Shown: in pieces, positions 8,500-17,808 of the stretch
Layout: every line of letters starts with the position of its first letter
How positions within the stretch are numbered: position 1 is the stretch's first letter
From: Clostridiales bacterium
GTDB taxonomy: Bacteria > Bacillota > Clostridia > Lachnospirales > Lachnospiraceae
Reading direction: 5' to 3'
Assembly: GCA_018365455.1 (NCBI GenBank)
Contig: JAGZJZ010000029.1
Coordinates: 11,075-75,074, forward strand
DNA: 64,000 nucleotides
Translations under genes and position numbers: made by a program
Notes under the pieces: generated by a model
Database searches by the model: none
Seen by the model: only the letters and a program-made list of their open reading frames with translations
What the model was told of the DNA's origin: nothing

Positions 8500-10020
8500 A
8501 TGAACGAAAAGTCTAGGATCTATATTGTAGATGATGAAATGATGGCAATCGCCTATTTTAAATCCCTCATCAGGGAGATATCCGGTGATATTGAAATTGC
8601 AGGAGAAGCCCTTCAGGGGGCTGCGGCATACCCTGAGGTCTGCAGGCTGAAGCCGGATATCGTATTTGTAGATATCAGTATGCCGGTGATGAACGGACTT
8701 CAGCTGGCTGAGAAACTGCTGAAAGAAGACAAAACAACGAAAATTGTACTGCTCACTTCTTACCGGGACTTTGATTATGTAAAAAAAGGCATGGAAATGG
8801 GTGTTGTCTCTTACATGCTTAAAAACGAACTGACAGCTGACACTCTGAGGGAAGAAATTGAAAAGATTATGGGCAGCCTCAGAGAAGAGCGTCATAAAGC
8901 ACATATGTATGCCGAACACAATCTAAGAAAATTTCTTACCAGCCAGGCAGCAGACAAAGAAGATATTATTTACCGCAACCATCCCATGCAGCGGTACAGT
9001 CTGCTCTATGCCTGGGAGGATCAGCCTTTGAGCCTGGATGGGGAACATAAAATGTTTTCCGAATGTGAAGGGGAACTGCTGGAAAAACTGGATTATCCTA
9101 AGGGCATTACCTGCAGAAGTGCGGCTGCTGTGGGGGATGGCAAGTGGTGTACCATTATTTTTATTGATGTAAATGTTGCAGACAGTAAAGAACTGCTAAT
9201 GGAGGCTGGGGAAGTGGTTCGCAGGGGATTGCTTCAAAAAGGAGTCCGCATCAGCTGTATTGCATCCAAAGCCACAAAAAAATTTTTAGAACTGCCGGGG
9301 CTGTATAAATGTCTGGATGAGTTGTCAGACTATACTTTTTTCTACGGAGGCGGCAGAGTTCTCTGGCAGGAAGAACTGGAAAAACGACGTAAGGCGGAAC
9401 CGGACTGCGATGGACTGATGCTCCAGCTGATGTATACCCTGGATGAAGAAGATAAAAATGCATCGGAGTTTACCTTGCAGCAAATGCTGGAGAAATATAA
9501 ATCGGTGTATTCCAGGACGGAATACACCAGAATGCTGCGGGAGATACGCGGTATCCTGAAACGCTATGCTGACAGGAAAAAGGTGGAGGCTGGGACCATC
9601 TGGGAAAATCACGTGTTTGCAGACACCAGGCAGGTAGAAGAATGGTTTTATGCTGGGCTGCGTGAAATCTACGCGGGGCTGGATTCTTTCAGGGAAGAAC
9701 AGTATTCCAGGATGATCGGGCTGTCCCTGGAATTTATTCATAAGAACTTTGAGAAGAACATCTCTGTACAGGATATTGCAAATGCTGCAAATATTTCAGA
9801 AGGACATCTGCGGAAATGCTTCAAGAATGAATTAAATATTACAGTAGTGGATTATCTCACAAATTACCGTATCCGCCGTGCGAAAAAAATGATGAAGAGC
9901 GGGGAGTATAAAATATCCGAGGTCTTTGAAAAGGTTGGATTTACGTCCAGCCAATATTTTAGTTATGTTTTTAAAAAGATTGAGGGTGTTACCCCCAGCG
10001 AATTTTTGAAATCGCTGTAA
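8500..10020 (+). CDS. AraC-type response regulator (YesN-like)
   Basis: A 506-residue regulator. The N-terminal receiver has IYIVDDEMMA and the phosphoacceptor Asp in IVFVDISMPVMNG near residue 60. A long central region without a clear domain follows. The C-terminal ~100 residues are an AraC double helix-turn-helix (ISVQDIANAANISEGHL and GFTSSQYFSYVFKK). Start at 8500 is supported by TTGGAGG eight bases upstream rather than the longer frame opening at 8410. With the following YesM-like kinase it forms a two-component pair that most likely controls the flanking transporter and GH112 genes. Confidence 0.92.
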   Translation: MNEKSRIYIVDDEMMAIAYFKSLIREISGDIEIAGEALQGAAAYPEVCRLKPDIVFVDISMPVMNGLQLAEKLLKEDKTTKIVLLTSYRDFDYVKKGMEMGVVSYMLKNELTADTLREEIEKIMGSLREERHKAHMYAEHNLRKFLTSQAADKEDIIYRNHPMQRYSLLYAWEDQPLSLDGEHKMFSECEGELLEKLDYPKGITCRSAAAVGDGKWCTIIFIDVNVADSKELLMEAGEVVRRGLLQKGVRISCIASKATKKFLELPGLYKCLDELSDYTFFYGGGRVLWQEELEKRRKAEPDCDGLMLQLMYTLDEEDKNASEFTLQQMLEKYKSVYSRTEYTRMLREIRGILKRYADRKKVEAGTIWENHVFADTRQVEEWFYAGLREIYAGLDSFREEQYSRMIGLSLEFIHKNFEKNISVQDIANAANISEGHLRKCFKNELNITVVDYLTNYRIRRAKKMMKSGEYKISEVFEKVGFTSSQYFSYVFKKIEGVTPSEFLKSL

Positions 10021-10068
10021 AAGTGTTGAAAGTAATTTAACACACGCCGGAGAACAGGAGGGAGAATC

Positions 10069-11874
10069 ATGAAGAGGACAATCCGTACTAAAATTATGCT
10101 GATGGTTTTTATTCCCGTGATTGCAGCATTTCTAATCAGTGGTTTTGGAGCATCCCAGTATTTTTACCGTATTCTGGAGAGTCATACGGTGATGGGAGAA
10201 GACCAGAAACTGGCACAGACTGCAAGACAGCTTCAATATATTCAAAATAATGTGATTAATATTGCAAAACAGATTGTAATCGATGAACAGGTGCAGAATC
10301 TGCTCCGGGAAGAACGCAGTGAAGACGTGCTGGAAAGCCTGATCACCGAGCGCAGCGTAAAGCAGACCCTGCGTACTTATATCAATCAGTTTCCCTATAT
10401 CTATGGCGTGACAATTGTATCTCCTGAAATGGCTTCCTATTCCAGTAACCAGACAGAAGGGAAATTTAATCCGGACAAAGAGGAATGGTATACAAGTTTT
10501 AAGAAAACAGGTCTCTACAAAGGATTTTCGGCGCCCCATATTTATACGCTGGAGCAGGGAAGCCAAAAAAAAGAAGTAGTCAGCTACATTATGAGCTTCA
10601 AAGATATACGCAACGGCAAAGATATTCTGGGAGATATTATTCTGCATGCCGGCGTGCCGGAGCTGGAAAAATATGCAAAGCTGGACACCGGTCTCTTAAG
10701 CGGATACGCGCTGTATGACCGTGAGGGAGAAATCATATTGCACAACGGTACCATCAGTCTGCCATTTAGTGCAATCAAACAGTATAGCGGCGGACAGAGC
10801 CATCTGGAAAATAAAAATACGGTTCTGATCAACCGTGGTCTGGAAGATGGCTGGACCATGGTGTCGGAAGTATCCAATAATCTGCTGCTTACACAGCTAA
10901 AATATATCAAATTGTTCTTTGCTGCAATTTTCATAGGAACAATCAGTATCCTGGCAGCAGTTTTATATTTTTGTATCCGGAATATCACAAAACCCCTGGG
11001 ACAGCTGCACACAGCAGCTGTTCAGGTTGGAACAGGTGATTTTGAAATTGCGGTGGATATTCGGACCAACGATGAATTAATGGTACTTGGGGAAGCTTTT
11101 AACACTATGGTTGCGGATATCAAACGTAGAATGGAAGAGAGTATCCAATATGAGAAAACCACAAAGGAAATGGAAATCAACCGGCTTATGCTGCAGATCA
11201 ACCCCCATTTCATCTATAATACGCTGAATTCCATTGTTTACATGGCACAGATAGAGGGCAACAGGGAGATTGTAAAATTCTCCAATGCATTTATATCGCT
11301 GCTTCAGGATACCCTCCGGGTGCAGAAGGACAGCATTTTTATCAGCATGGAGCAGGAACTGAAAAATATAAAGAATTATCTCACACTCCAGTCTTACCGG
11401 TACCCGGATCGGTTTGATGTCATTTACGATGTTGATGACAGTGTATATGAAGCAGCGGTTCCCAATGTATTGATCCAGCCCATCGTGGAAAATGCCATCT
11501 TTCACGGATTGGCGGGAAAGACCGAAAAAGGAATTTTAGAGATTACAATCCGCCGGATAAAAGATGGCAGGGATGATATACAGATTACCATACGCGATAA
11601 CGGTCTTGGCATGACGCAAGAGGTGGTAAACCACATCTTGAATCAGGACGATTCCATTCAGGGCCAGATGAGGACCATCGGAGTGGGAAATGTAAAAAGC
11701 CGTATAGAGCATATCTACGGGAAACAGGCAGGCTCCAGGCAGGAGGGGTGTAAAAATGATCCTGCAGGGAGTCTGCATAATTATGGAATGGAAATTATGA
11801 GTACACCGGGTGAAGGTACGGTGGTAATTCTGAATATTCCATTTTTGAAATTGGATAAAAATAATCATGTTTAA
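10069..11874 (+). CDS. YesM-like sensor histidine kinase
   Basis: A 601-residue membrane kinase. Transmembrane segment 1 lies at about 8-28, followed by an extracellular sensor domain to about 285, a second membrane segment (LFFAAIFIGTISILAAVLYF) and a HAMP region. The His_kinase box has QINPHFIYNTLNSI (phosphoacceptor His), and the C-terminal HATPase has NVLIQPIVENAIFHGL and DNGLGM. It is the partner of the AraC-type regulator just upstream and lies directly before the GH112 gene. The extracellular domain may read the sugar or the loaded binding protein. The ribosome site is AGGAGGGAG. Confidence 0.93.
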   Translation: MKRTIRTKIMLMVFIPVIAAFLISGFGASQYFYRILESHTVMGEDQKLAQTARQLQYIQNNVINIAKQIVIDEQVQNLLREERSEDVLESLITERSVKQTLRTYINQFPYIYGVTIVSPEMASYSSNQTEGKFNPDKEEWYTSFKKTGLYKGFSAPHIYTLEQGSQKKEVVSYIMSFKDIRNGKDILGDIILHAGVPELEKYAKLDTGLLSGYALYDREGEIILHNGTISLPFSAIKQYSGGQSHLENKNTVLINRGLEDGWTMVSEVSNNLLLTQLKYIKLFFAAIFIGTISILAAVLYFCIRNITKPLGQLHTAAVQVGTGDFEIAVDIRTNDELMVLGEAFNTMVADIKRRMEESIQYEKTTKEMEINRLMLQINPHFIYNTLNSIVYMAQIEGNREIVKFSNAFISLLQDTLRVQKDSIFISMEQELKNIKNYLTLQSYRYPDRFDVIYDVDDSVYEAAVPNVLIQPIVENAIFHGLAGKTEKGILEITIRRIKDGRDDIQITIRDNGLGMTQEVVNHILNQDDSIQGQMRTIGVGNVKSRIEHIYGKQAGSRQEGCKNDPAGSLHNYGMEIMSTPGEGTVVILNIPFLKLDKNNHV

Positions 11875-11892
11875 CAATAACAGGAGGATTCT

Positions 11893-14064
11893 ATGAATAC
11901 AGAAATTGATAGCAGAAAGGGTGGTTTTACCCTGCCGGGAGAAGCCGGTTATGAGGAACTTACCTTAAAACTGGCAGAGCAGTGGGGAGCAGACGTAATT
12001 CGTGACAGTGACGGGACGGAACTTTCCAGAGAGATTCTGGATGCAGGCTACGGCATTTACTCCACCATCTGCATTATCCGGGATCATAATGACTGGGCGA
12101 AAAAGAATATGGATAAACTGCAGCAGACCTTTCTGATTACACAACCGAAAACAGCAGTGGAGGAAAACGTTACGTTCCTGCTGATGGAAGATTTTTTTGA
12201 AGAACAGTTCCAGGTGAATGACAGTGCGGATGCCATGAAATACTGGCAGGTATATGATCGCACCTGCAACGAAGAAGTACCACGGGAACATTGGAGTTAT
12301 GACAGAGAGGAAAAATCCGTAAAGGTAAAGGGAGTTCCACTCTGGCATAAGTATACCGTAAGCTTTCTGGCATACCGTATCTGGGAAGAAATCTCCATGT
12401 ATAATCATACTACAAATGGATGGGATAAGGAGCACCTGATGCAGATTGATCCCAGATATCCCGAGACCCGGGAATATATGCTGGGGTGGATCAGAGAATG
12501 GTGTGAGGCACACCCGGATACAACGGTAGTCCGTTTTACTTCCATGTTCTATAACTTTGTGTGGATGTGGGGAAGCAGCGAAAAAAACAGGCATTTGTTC
12601 ACGGACTGGGCATCCTATGACTTTACCGTGAGCCCCCTTGCCCTGGATGAATTTGCTAAGAAATATGGTTATGCTATGACTGCGGAGGATTTTGTAAATC
12701 AGGGGAAATTCCATGTAACCCACATGCCGGGAAACAAAAAAAAGGCCGACTGGATGAAGTTTATCAATGATTTTGTAATTGATTTTGGTAAAAAGCTGGT
12801 GAAAATTGTCCACGACTACGGCAAGGAAGCCTATGTGTTTTATGATGACAGCTGGGTTGGCAATGAGCCCTATGGAAAAAATTTTGAAAAATTTGGATTT
12901 GACGGAATTATCAAAGCAGTTTTCAGTGGTTTTGAATCCAGGCTTTGCAGCGGGGTCAAGGTAAAGACCCATGAACTTCGGCTTCATCCTTATCTGTTTC
13001 CAACCGGTGTGGACGGTTCGCCCTCATTTCTGGCGGACGGTGATCCCAAGGCGGAGGCACAGAGATATTGGAAAGATGTGCGCAGAGCAATCCTAAGGCA
13101 GCCGGTTGACCGTATCGGTCTGGGCGGATATCTGCATCTGGTTGAGCGAAAGCCCGAGTTTGCGGCTTATATGGAAGAATTGGTGAATGACTTCCGCAAG
13201 ATCCGGGAACTGCATAAAACAGGGGGCCCCAGAAATTTGAAACCCAGGGCTGCCGTTTTACATTACTGGGGAAGTCTTCGTTCCTGGACTTTGTCGGGAC
13301 ATTTCCATGAGACTTATATGCATGATTTGATTCATATCAATGAAAGCCTTTCCGGTCTGCCTTTTGAAGTCAGCTTTATGAACTTTGAAGATATCAAAAA
13401 AGGTGCATTAGACCAGATTGATGTAATAATCAATGCAGGTACAGCAGGCACGGCATGGAGCGGCGGAGATGCATGGAAAGATGACGAGGTTATAGAAAGA
13501 CTCACACAATGGGTATATGGCGGAGGCGCCTTTATTGGGGTGAATGAGCCTTCTGCAGCAGAGGGCTGGGATACATACTTTCGTATGGCACATGTGATGG
13601 GCGTAGATAAAGATACCGGGGCAAGGGTGTGCCATGGAAAATGGACATTTGCGGCTGAAGAAATCCCGGGGCTGATCCCGGAGGGTGCCTGCATAGAAGC
13701 AGGAGAAGGGCGGTATCTCACAGACGGATCAGCCAGGGTGCTGCTGGAAAAAGAGGGGCAGCCCATGTTAACGGTACATTCATTTGGCAGAGGATGCGGA
13801 ATCTATCTGTCCTCTTACCGGATTAGCCCGGCGAATACCAGGATGCTGCAAAATCTAATTTTATTTGGAGCGGGAGAAAATACGGATCAGGATTTTATCA
13901 CTTCCAATCTGAATACAGAATGCGCTTATTTTCCCGAAGGACATGCGCTGGTAGTAATCAATAATACAGATAGCCAACAGGAAACGCTGGTAAAGGTGGA
14001 AGGCAAAGAGATTTCCTGCAGCCTGAAAGCATACCAGACAGAGGTTATAAATATTTTCCAATAA
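11893..14064 (+). CDS. GH112 phosphorylase (galacto-N-biose/lacto-N-biose or galactosyl-rhamnose type)
   Basis: A 723-residue cytoplasmic enzyme with the GH112 signature. It has GGFTLPGEAGYEELT and RDSDGTELS at the N-terminus, WMWGSSEKN in the barrel, the likely catalytic-acid region VFYDDSWVGNEP, and IGVNEPSA in the C-terminal half. GH112 enzymes cleave beta-galactosides with phosphate to galactose 1-phosphate plus GlcNAc, GalNAc or L-rhamnose. Length fits the family (about 720-750). As the last gene of the importer/two-component operon, it would phosphorolyse the imported disaccharide. The acceptor sugar cannot be fixed by eye: characterised clostridial members split into N-acetylhexosamine and rhamnose types. 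The ribosome site is AACAGGAGG. Confidence 0.9.
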   Translation: MNTEIDSRKGGFTLPGEAGYEELTLKLAEQWGADVIRDSDGTELSREILDAGYGIYSTICIIRDHNDWAKKNMDKLQQTFLITQPKTAVEENVTFLLMEDFFEEQFQVNDSADAMKYWQVYDRTCNEEVPREHWSYDREEKSVKVKGVPLWHKYTVSFLAYRIWEEISMYNHTTNGWDKEHLMQIDPRYPETREYMLGWIREWCEAHPDTTVVRFTSMFYNFVWMWGSSEKNRHLFTDWASYDFTVSPLALDEFAKKYGYAMTAEDFVNQGKFHVTHMPGNKKKADWMKFINDFVIDFGKKLVKIVHDYGKEAYVFYDDSWVGNEPYGKNFEKFGFDGIIKAVFSGFESRLCSGVKVKTHELRLHPYLFPTGVDGSPSFLADGDPKAEAQRYWKDVRRAILRQPVDRIGLGGYLHLVERKPEFAAYMEELVNDFRKIRELHKTGGPRNLKPRAAVLHYWGSLRSWTLSGHFHETYMHDLIHINESLSGLPFEVSFMNFEDIKKGALDQIDVIINAGTAGTAWSGGDAWKDDEVIERLTQWVYGGGAFIGVNEPSAAEGWDTYFRMAHVMGVDKDTGARVCHGKWTFAAEEIPGLIPEGACIEAGEGRYLTDGSARVLLEKEGQPMLTVHSFGRGCGIYLSSYRISPANTRMLQNLILFGAGENTDQDFITSNLNTECAYFPEGHALVVINNTDSQQETLVKVEGKEISCSLKAYQTEVINIFQ

Positions 14065-14143
14065 AATGCAATAAAAACCGTTAGAATGCCAGAAACTGGA
14101 TATACTTCAATTAATGAAACATCTCATGAAAGGAGTATAAATA

Positions 14144-14422
14144 ATGATCAAAATACCGATTACATTCCAGACCCCGGATGACGCTGTCCAGTTCGTAAAT
14201 ATTGTCAGTAAATATGATGTAGATGTAGACCTTCGTTATGGTCATCATATCGTTGATGCAAAATCCCTGGTGGGAACCCTGGCACTTAGCTCTGCAAAAA
14301 ACATGGAAATGATCATTCATGATAATGAATGTATGGAACTGGTACAAGAGGTAGGACCATTTGTAAGCCGCAGAATGATGGCTTCCAGGAATTCACATAC
14401 CCCGGACCCCACGGGACGTTAG
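14144..14422 (+). CDS. HPr-family protein lacking the phosphorylatable His
   Basis: A 92-residue protein with the HPr-like fold pattern. The Ser-46 region is conserved as DAKSLVGTLAL, and the strand MEMIIHDNE follows. The usual His-15 motif (GxHARP) is replaced by TPDDAVQF, so it cannot accept phosphate as a PTS carrier. The last ~25 residues extend beyond a typical HPr. A regulatory role like that of Crh is one possibility, but this is inference. It has its own ribosome site (GAAAGGAG), 80 bases after the GH112 stop, and is followed by a terminator. A second member of the family lies at 58102. Confidence 0.75.
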   Translation: MIKIPITFQTPDDAVQFVNIVSKYDVDVDLRYGHHIVDAKSLVGTLALSSAKNMEMIIHDNECMELVQEVGPFVSRRMMASRNSHTPDPTGR

Positions 14423-14475
14423 TTCCATACTGCTTTCTGATATGTATCCATGATTCCATAGTTAAATCTCTTCCA

Positions 14476-14509
14476 AAAAAGCTGCCGGCAAGTGCGGGCA
14501 GCTTTTTTT
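14476..14509 (+). terminator. Intrinsic terminator after the HPr-like gene
   Basis: AAAAAGCTGCC (14476-14486) pairs with GGCAGCTTTTTTT (14497-14509), forming a GC-rich stem with a T-run. The A-rich left arm also makes it usable as a terminator for the converging minus-strand gene. Confidence 0.85.
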
Positions 14510-14537
14510 AGATATATGTACCATTTCACAATTGCGG

Positions 14538-14855
14538 TTATTCAAACCGTATCCATGCCTCTTTGGGAAGAGCCAGTTTGCATTCAACCTCCATGCATTT
14601 GATCAGACCTGCGATAGCGGGACAGGATGCATGGCCGGGAAGATGTTCCGATGCATATTCATATAAGGCTCCCGTTCCCGGCTTTCCAAGACAGACCTCA
14701 TAAGCATCAAAAGTATCTCCCAGGTAATCAAACATTTTCTGAATGCTTGCGCATCCGGAATCAACTTTAACGTTTACTTCCATCTGATCCTCGGAAGACG
14801 CTTCTATTGTGGTGATCAGCCCGCAGATACCCGGATTAATAGTTACTTTTGTCAT
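14538..14855 (-). CDS. Small conserved Cys-rich protein (DUF6951-like)
   Basis: A 105-residue soluble protein with seven Cys. Recognisable elements are INPGICG near the N-terminus, DSGCAS, VCLGKPGTG, and a C-terminal ASCPAIAGLIKCMEVECKLA. I recall this pattern from a conserved family of unknown function found in anaerobic bacteria and methanogens. The Cys pattern suggests metal or thiol chemistry, but no function is known. A good ribosome site (AAGGAGGT) precedes the ATG. It is monocistronic and converges with the HPr-like gene. Confidence 0.65.
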   Translation of the reverse strand: MTKVTINPGICGLITTIEASSEDQMEVNVKVDSGCASIQKMFDYLGDTFDAYEVCLGKPGTGALYEYASEHLPGHASCPAIAGLIKCMEVECKLALPKEAWIRFE

Positions 14856-14961
14856 ATGTATATACCTCCTTCAAAAGTGTATTAAAGCAAAATAATATGC
14901 CATATTTTAATTATAAGGCGGCTTTTGAAAAAAGCATAGACTTTTTATGGATTTTTATCAG

Positions 14962-16959
14962 TTATTTTGCAGGTCTTTGATTTAAATCCGCAACGGAGGA
15001 CATATCAGTATAGATTACATAAAATATAGGATATTTTCCTTTATACACCTCATCTACAAAGAGACCGTTAGCTTTAACCGGTATGTAATGGCCATCGGTG
15101 TGAAGCAGTCTGTAAGATAGAGTGAAAGGAACTCTTTCGGGCAGGGATTTATAGTACACCTCTAAAGCAGCAGGAAGATCATCCGGATGAATCTGGGAGA
15201 GGACATCATAATCCGGGTCTGAAAATGCCCTGGCAGAAGTACCCGTCAGTTGTGTTCTCTTCTGGTTAAAATATAGCATTTTAAATTTACCTTCTACCCA
15301 TGCAATTTTTGAAATACCATCGATGGATGTACTGATTAATGCCATCATATCCTGCTGATTTACATGAAATACAGAATCGCCGTCAATATTTTTACTGAAA
15401 ATACAATAGGATCCTTTTCCGTGGCCTTTGGTATAGTATAATGCCTGGTCCGCTTTTTCATATAACTGGGTATAAGAATTTCCATGGTCCGGGAACAGGG
15501 ACACGCCGATACTGGTGGAAATAAAATAGTCACTGTTTTTTCCAAAATTCTTCCTGCCAAGTTTTGCGCAGAACCGTTCTAATTTATTTATCACGGAGTC
15601 TATATCATGGAAATCTCTCATGAATGCCGCAAATTCATCCCCTCCGATCCGTCCCACGATGTCACTGTCACGGAACTGTGACCTTAATTCTGCAGCAAAT
15701 TCAGTGATAATAGAGTCTCCAAAGGTATGGCCGAAGGTATCATTAATGTTTTTGAAATTATCAATGTCAAAAATAATAAAAGCGTGGCGGTTTCTGTTCG
15801 GGTTATTCTGGCAGAGTATACTGGAAATCATGTCTTCTGTAGTTCTTTTGTTGAACAAACCGGTAAGGGAGTCCATCTGTGATTTTTCAAGAAGCATTAA
15901 TTCCCGTTTTTTTTCGGCATCAATATTCTGCCGGTATGTAATCATACGAATGGATTGGTTGGATGACCAGTAAAATATTCTGGCATTAATCCGCATCCAG
16001 CGGTAGTTATCCGCTGACTCCAAGAATAAGAAATCGTAGGTCAGGGTATTAATACCGCTTCGATATACTTCCAGTATGTGCTGGGGAGAAAATATCTCCA
16101 GGTAACCATTAATATATTCCTCTTTGATCTGTTTTTGTGCTATGGTCTTCAATGCCTGATCATAAGGGGAATCCCTATCAATTCCCAGGCTTTCAAAATA
16201 ATCCTTGGTGCCCTCCCCGCAGGCACAGTTATGGGTGATATCCAGTTCATAAATATTTTCATACAGACCTACCGTGGCTTCGTGGAGCAGTTTCTGGTAT
16301 TCCAGTTCAGCATCAATGGAAAATTTTAGGATCTGTTTATTATATTTGCGTAAAACCTTTGTAATGATCAGAAGTACACAGATGATAATAAAAATGATAA
16401 TCAGAATACTTCTGCCAAACTGCATATTAAGCCGGTGGTTCGTGGCGGTAAAGTCATTTGCCACTACCAGATAGCATTCTAAATCCGGAACATAGCGGGT
16501 AATGTAATATATGTTTTCCAGTTGTCCGGCTCCGCTCCAAAATGCCTCTTTTCCGGTTTTGTTCTGCAGAATGGTATTCTGATATCCAGCAAGAGGGGTA
16601 ATCTGAAATACAGACACATCATCAGAGTCCGATTCGGAAGCTGCCTGTATGATTCCGTTTTGGTCAATCAGCCTGGTGGTGATGGCGTACTGTTCTTCAT
16701 ATTCTTTAAACAGCTTTTTAAAATGATCGGAATTTATTTCAGTGTCTGCTGTCCACGCAGGGCTTTTGTTCTTCGCATCTGTCAGGATAGAATCTATTTT
16801 TTGCGAGATACCATCGGAAGCAAGCGCGGATACATGTTCAATATTTTTTTGGAAAATCAGGAAATACGAACGGTAACTGATAATGGAGGTTATCGTAAAT
16901 CCTGCCGCGATAATGATACAGATAATAATATTAGTGCGTAAAAGGGTATTCTTTTTCAT
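14962..16959 (-). CDS. Membrane diguanylate cyclase (sensor - GGDEF - PAS)
   Basis: A 665-residue protein. A membrane segment lies at about 10-30, with an extracellular sensor to about 175 and a second segment (SILIIIFIIICVLLIITKVL). A PAS-like region (about 225-340) and the GGDEF domain (about 355-515) follow, then a C-terminal PAS-like domain. The active site reads RIGGDEFAAF, and RDSD five residues before GGDEF matches the inhibitory I-site, so an active, product-inhibited c-di-GMP synthase is expected. It lies 51 bases after the response regulator gene on the same strand and is probably the third gene of that signalling operon. Confidence 0.9.
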   Translation of the reverse strand: MKKNTLLRTNIIICIIIAAGFTITSIISYRSYFLIFQKNIEHVSALASDGISQKIDSILTDAKNKSPAWTADTEINSDHFKKLFKEYEEQYAITTRLIDQNGIIQAASESDSDDVSVFQITPLAGYQNTILQNKTGKEAFWSGAGQLENIYYITRYVPDLECYLVVANDFTATNHRLNMQFGRSILIIIFIIICVLLIITKVLRKYNKQILKFSIDAELEYQKLLHEATVGLYENIYELDITHNCACGEGTKDYFESLGIDRDSPYDQALKTIAQKQIKEEYINGYLEIFSPQHILEVYRSGINTLTYDFLFLESADNYRWMRINARIFYWSSNQSIRMITYRQNIDAEKKRELMLLEKSQMDSLTGLFNKRTTEDMISSILCQNNPNRNRHAFIIFDIDNFKNINDTFGHTFGDSIITEFAAELRSQFRDSDIVGRIGGDEFAAFMRDFHDIDSVINKLERFCAKLGRKNFGKNSDYFISTSIGVSLFPDHGNSYTQLYEKADQALYYTKGHGKGSYCIFSKNIDGDSVFHVNQQDMMALISTSIDGISKIAWVEGKFKMLYFNQKRTQLTGTSARAFSDPDYDVLSQIHPDDLPAALEVYYKSLPERVPFTLSYRLLHTDGHYIPVKANGLFVDEVYKGKYPIFYVIYTDMSSVADLNQRPAK

Positions 16960-17010
16960 AGGAATTCCAGCTTTCTGTTCCGAATAAGACTTCTATTTAA
17001 AGTAAAATAA

Positions 17011-17808
17011 CTATTCATGAATCTGACGGTATAAATAACCGGTGGTAAATTCAGCCCAGCTGTAATTGGACATGTATTCTCCGGCGTAACTGTTAATTGC
17101 CCGGACATCTCCATCTAGAAAATTATAATAGTCGCATTCTATTTTGGAGGTATCCACTGAAATGAAATTACGCTTTTTGATTACAACGTCATCTGCATCT
17201 GCACTTTTAAGTGTTTTCATCATATCGCTGACTATTGTCTGAAACTGTTTTTGAAGAGAAATGCTGTATTCCCTGTCTTCCCACAATATGGCACTTAGTT
17301 CGGCAGTAGTTGATCCAGCGCCTTTCCGGTCGATGAGATATGCAAACAGTTCTTTGGATTTAATTCTTGCAAATTCAAGAGGAATATTTCCATTAAACAC
17401 CTCGAAACTTCCAAAGGTCTGCACACGAATTTTTTTGTCCGTTTTTTTCACAATCGGATTTCGCAGAAAAGTTATTTCTGAATGGATGCTTTCTACAGAG
17501 ACTGGCTTTAGCAGGTAGCCGCTGGCATGGAGAGAAAAGGCATCTACGGCATAATCCGGAAATCCTGTGACAAAAATAATATTAATATCGGGCTGCGTAT
17601 CTTTAAAACGTTTTGCAAGTTCAATTCCGTTCAGCCCATACATTTCCACATCTAAAAAAGCCAGATCCACAGGGTGTGATTTCACATATTGCAAAGCATC
17701 AAATGGATCCAGGAAGGGCTGTATCTCACATTCCGGCTCAGCTTCTCCCAGAATTCGGATTAAGTAAGCAAGTGCCAGTTCTTCATCATCTACGGCTATA
17801 ATGTTCAT
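17011..17808 (-). CDS. Response regulator with winged-helix/BTAD-like output
   Basis: A 265-residue regulator. The receiver starts MNIIAVDDEELALAYL, with phosphoacceptor Asp in LAFLDVEMYGLNG and the conserved Lys in LLKPVSVES. The C-terminal half (KIRVQTFGSFEVF, IKSKELFAYLIDRKG) resembles the OmpR-like winged helix plus short helical extension of SARP/BTAD-type regulators. A longer frame is open to 18006, but the ATG at 17808 has AAAGGAG at correct spacing and begins exactly at the receiver. It overlaps the kinase gene by 23 bases. It probably controls the operon including the downstream GGDEF gene. Confidence 0.88.
   Translation of the reverse strand: MNIIAVDDEELALAYLIRILGEAEPECEIQPFLDPFDALQYVKSHPVDLAFLDVEMYGLNGIELAKRFKDTQPDINIIFVTGFPDYAVDAFSLHASGYLLKPVSVESIHSEITFLRNPIVKKTDKKIRVQTFGSFEVFNGNIPLEFARIKSKELFAYLIDRKGAGSTTAELSAILWEDREYSISLQKQFQTIVSDMMKTLKSADADDVVIKKRNFISVDTSKIECDYYNFLDGDVRAINSYAGEYMSNYSWAEFTTGYLYRQIHE

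Noticed and set aside
11965..12987. Minus-strand 340-residue frame
   Set aside because: Wholly antisense to the GH112 phosphorylase, whose protein matches a known family; the antisense product has no recognisable motif.
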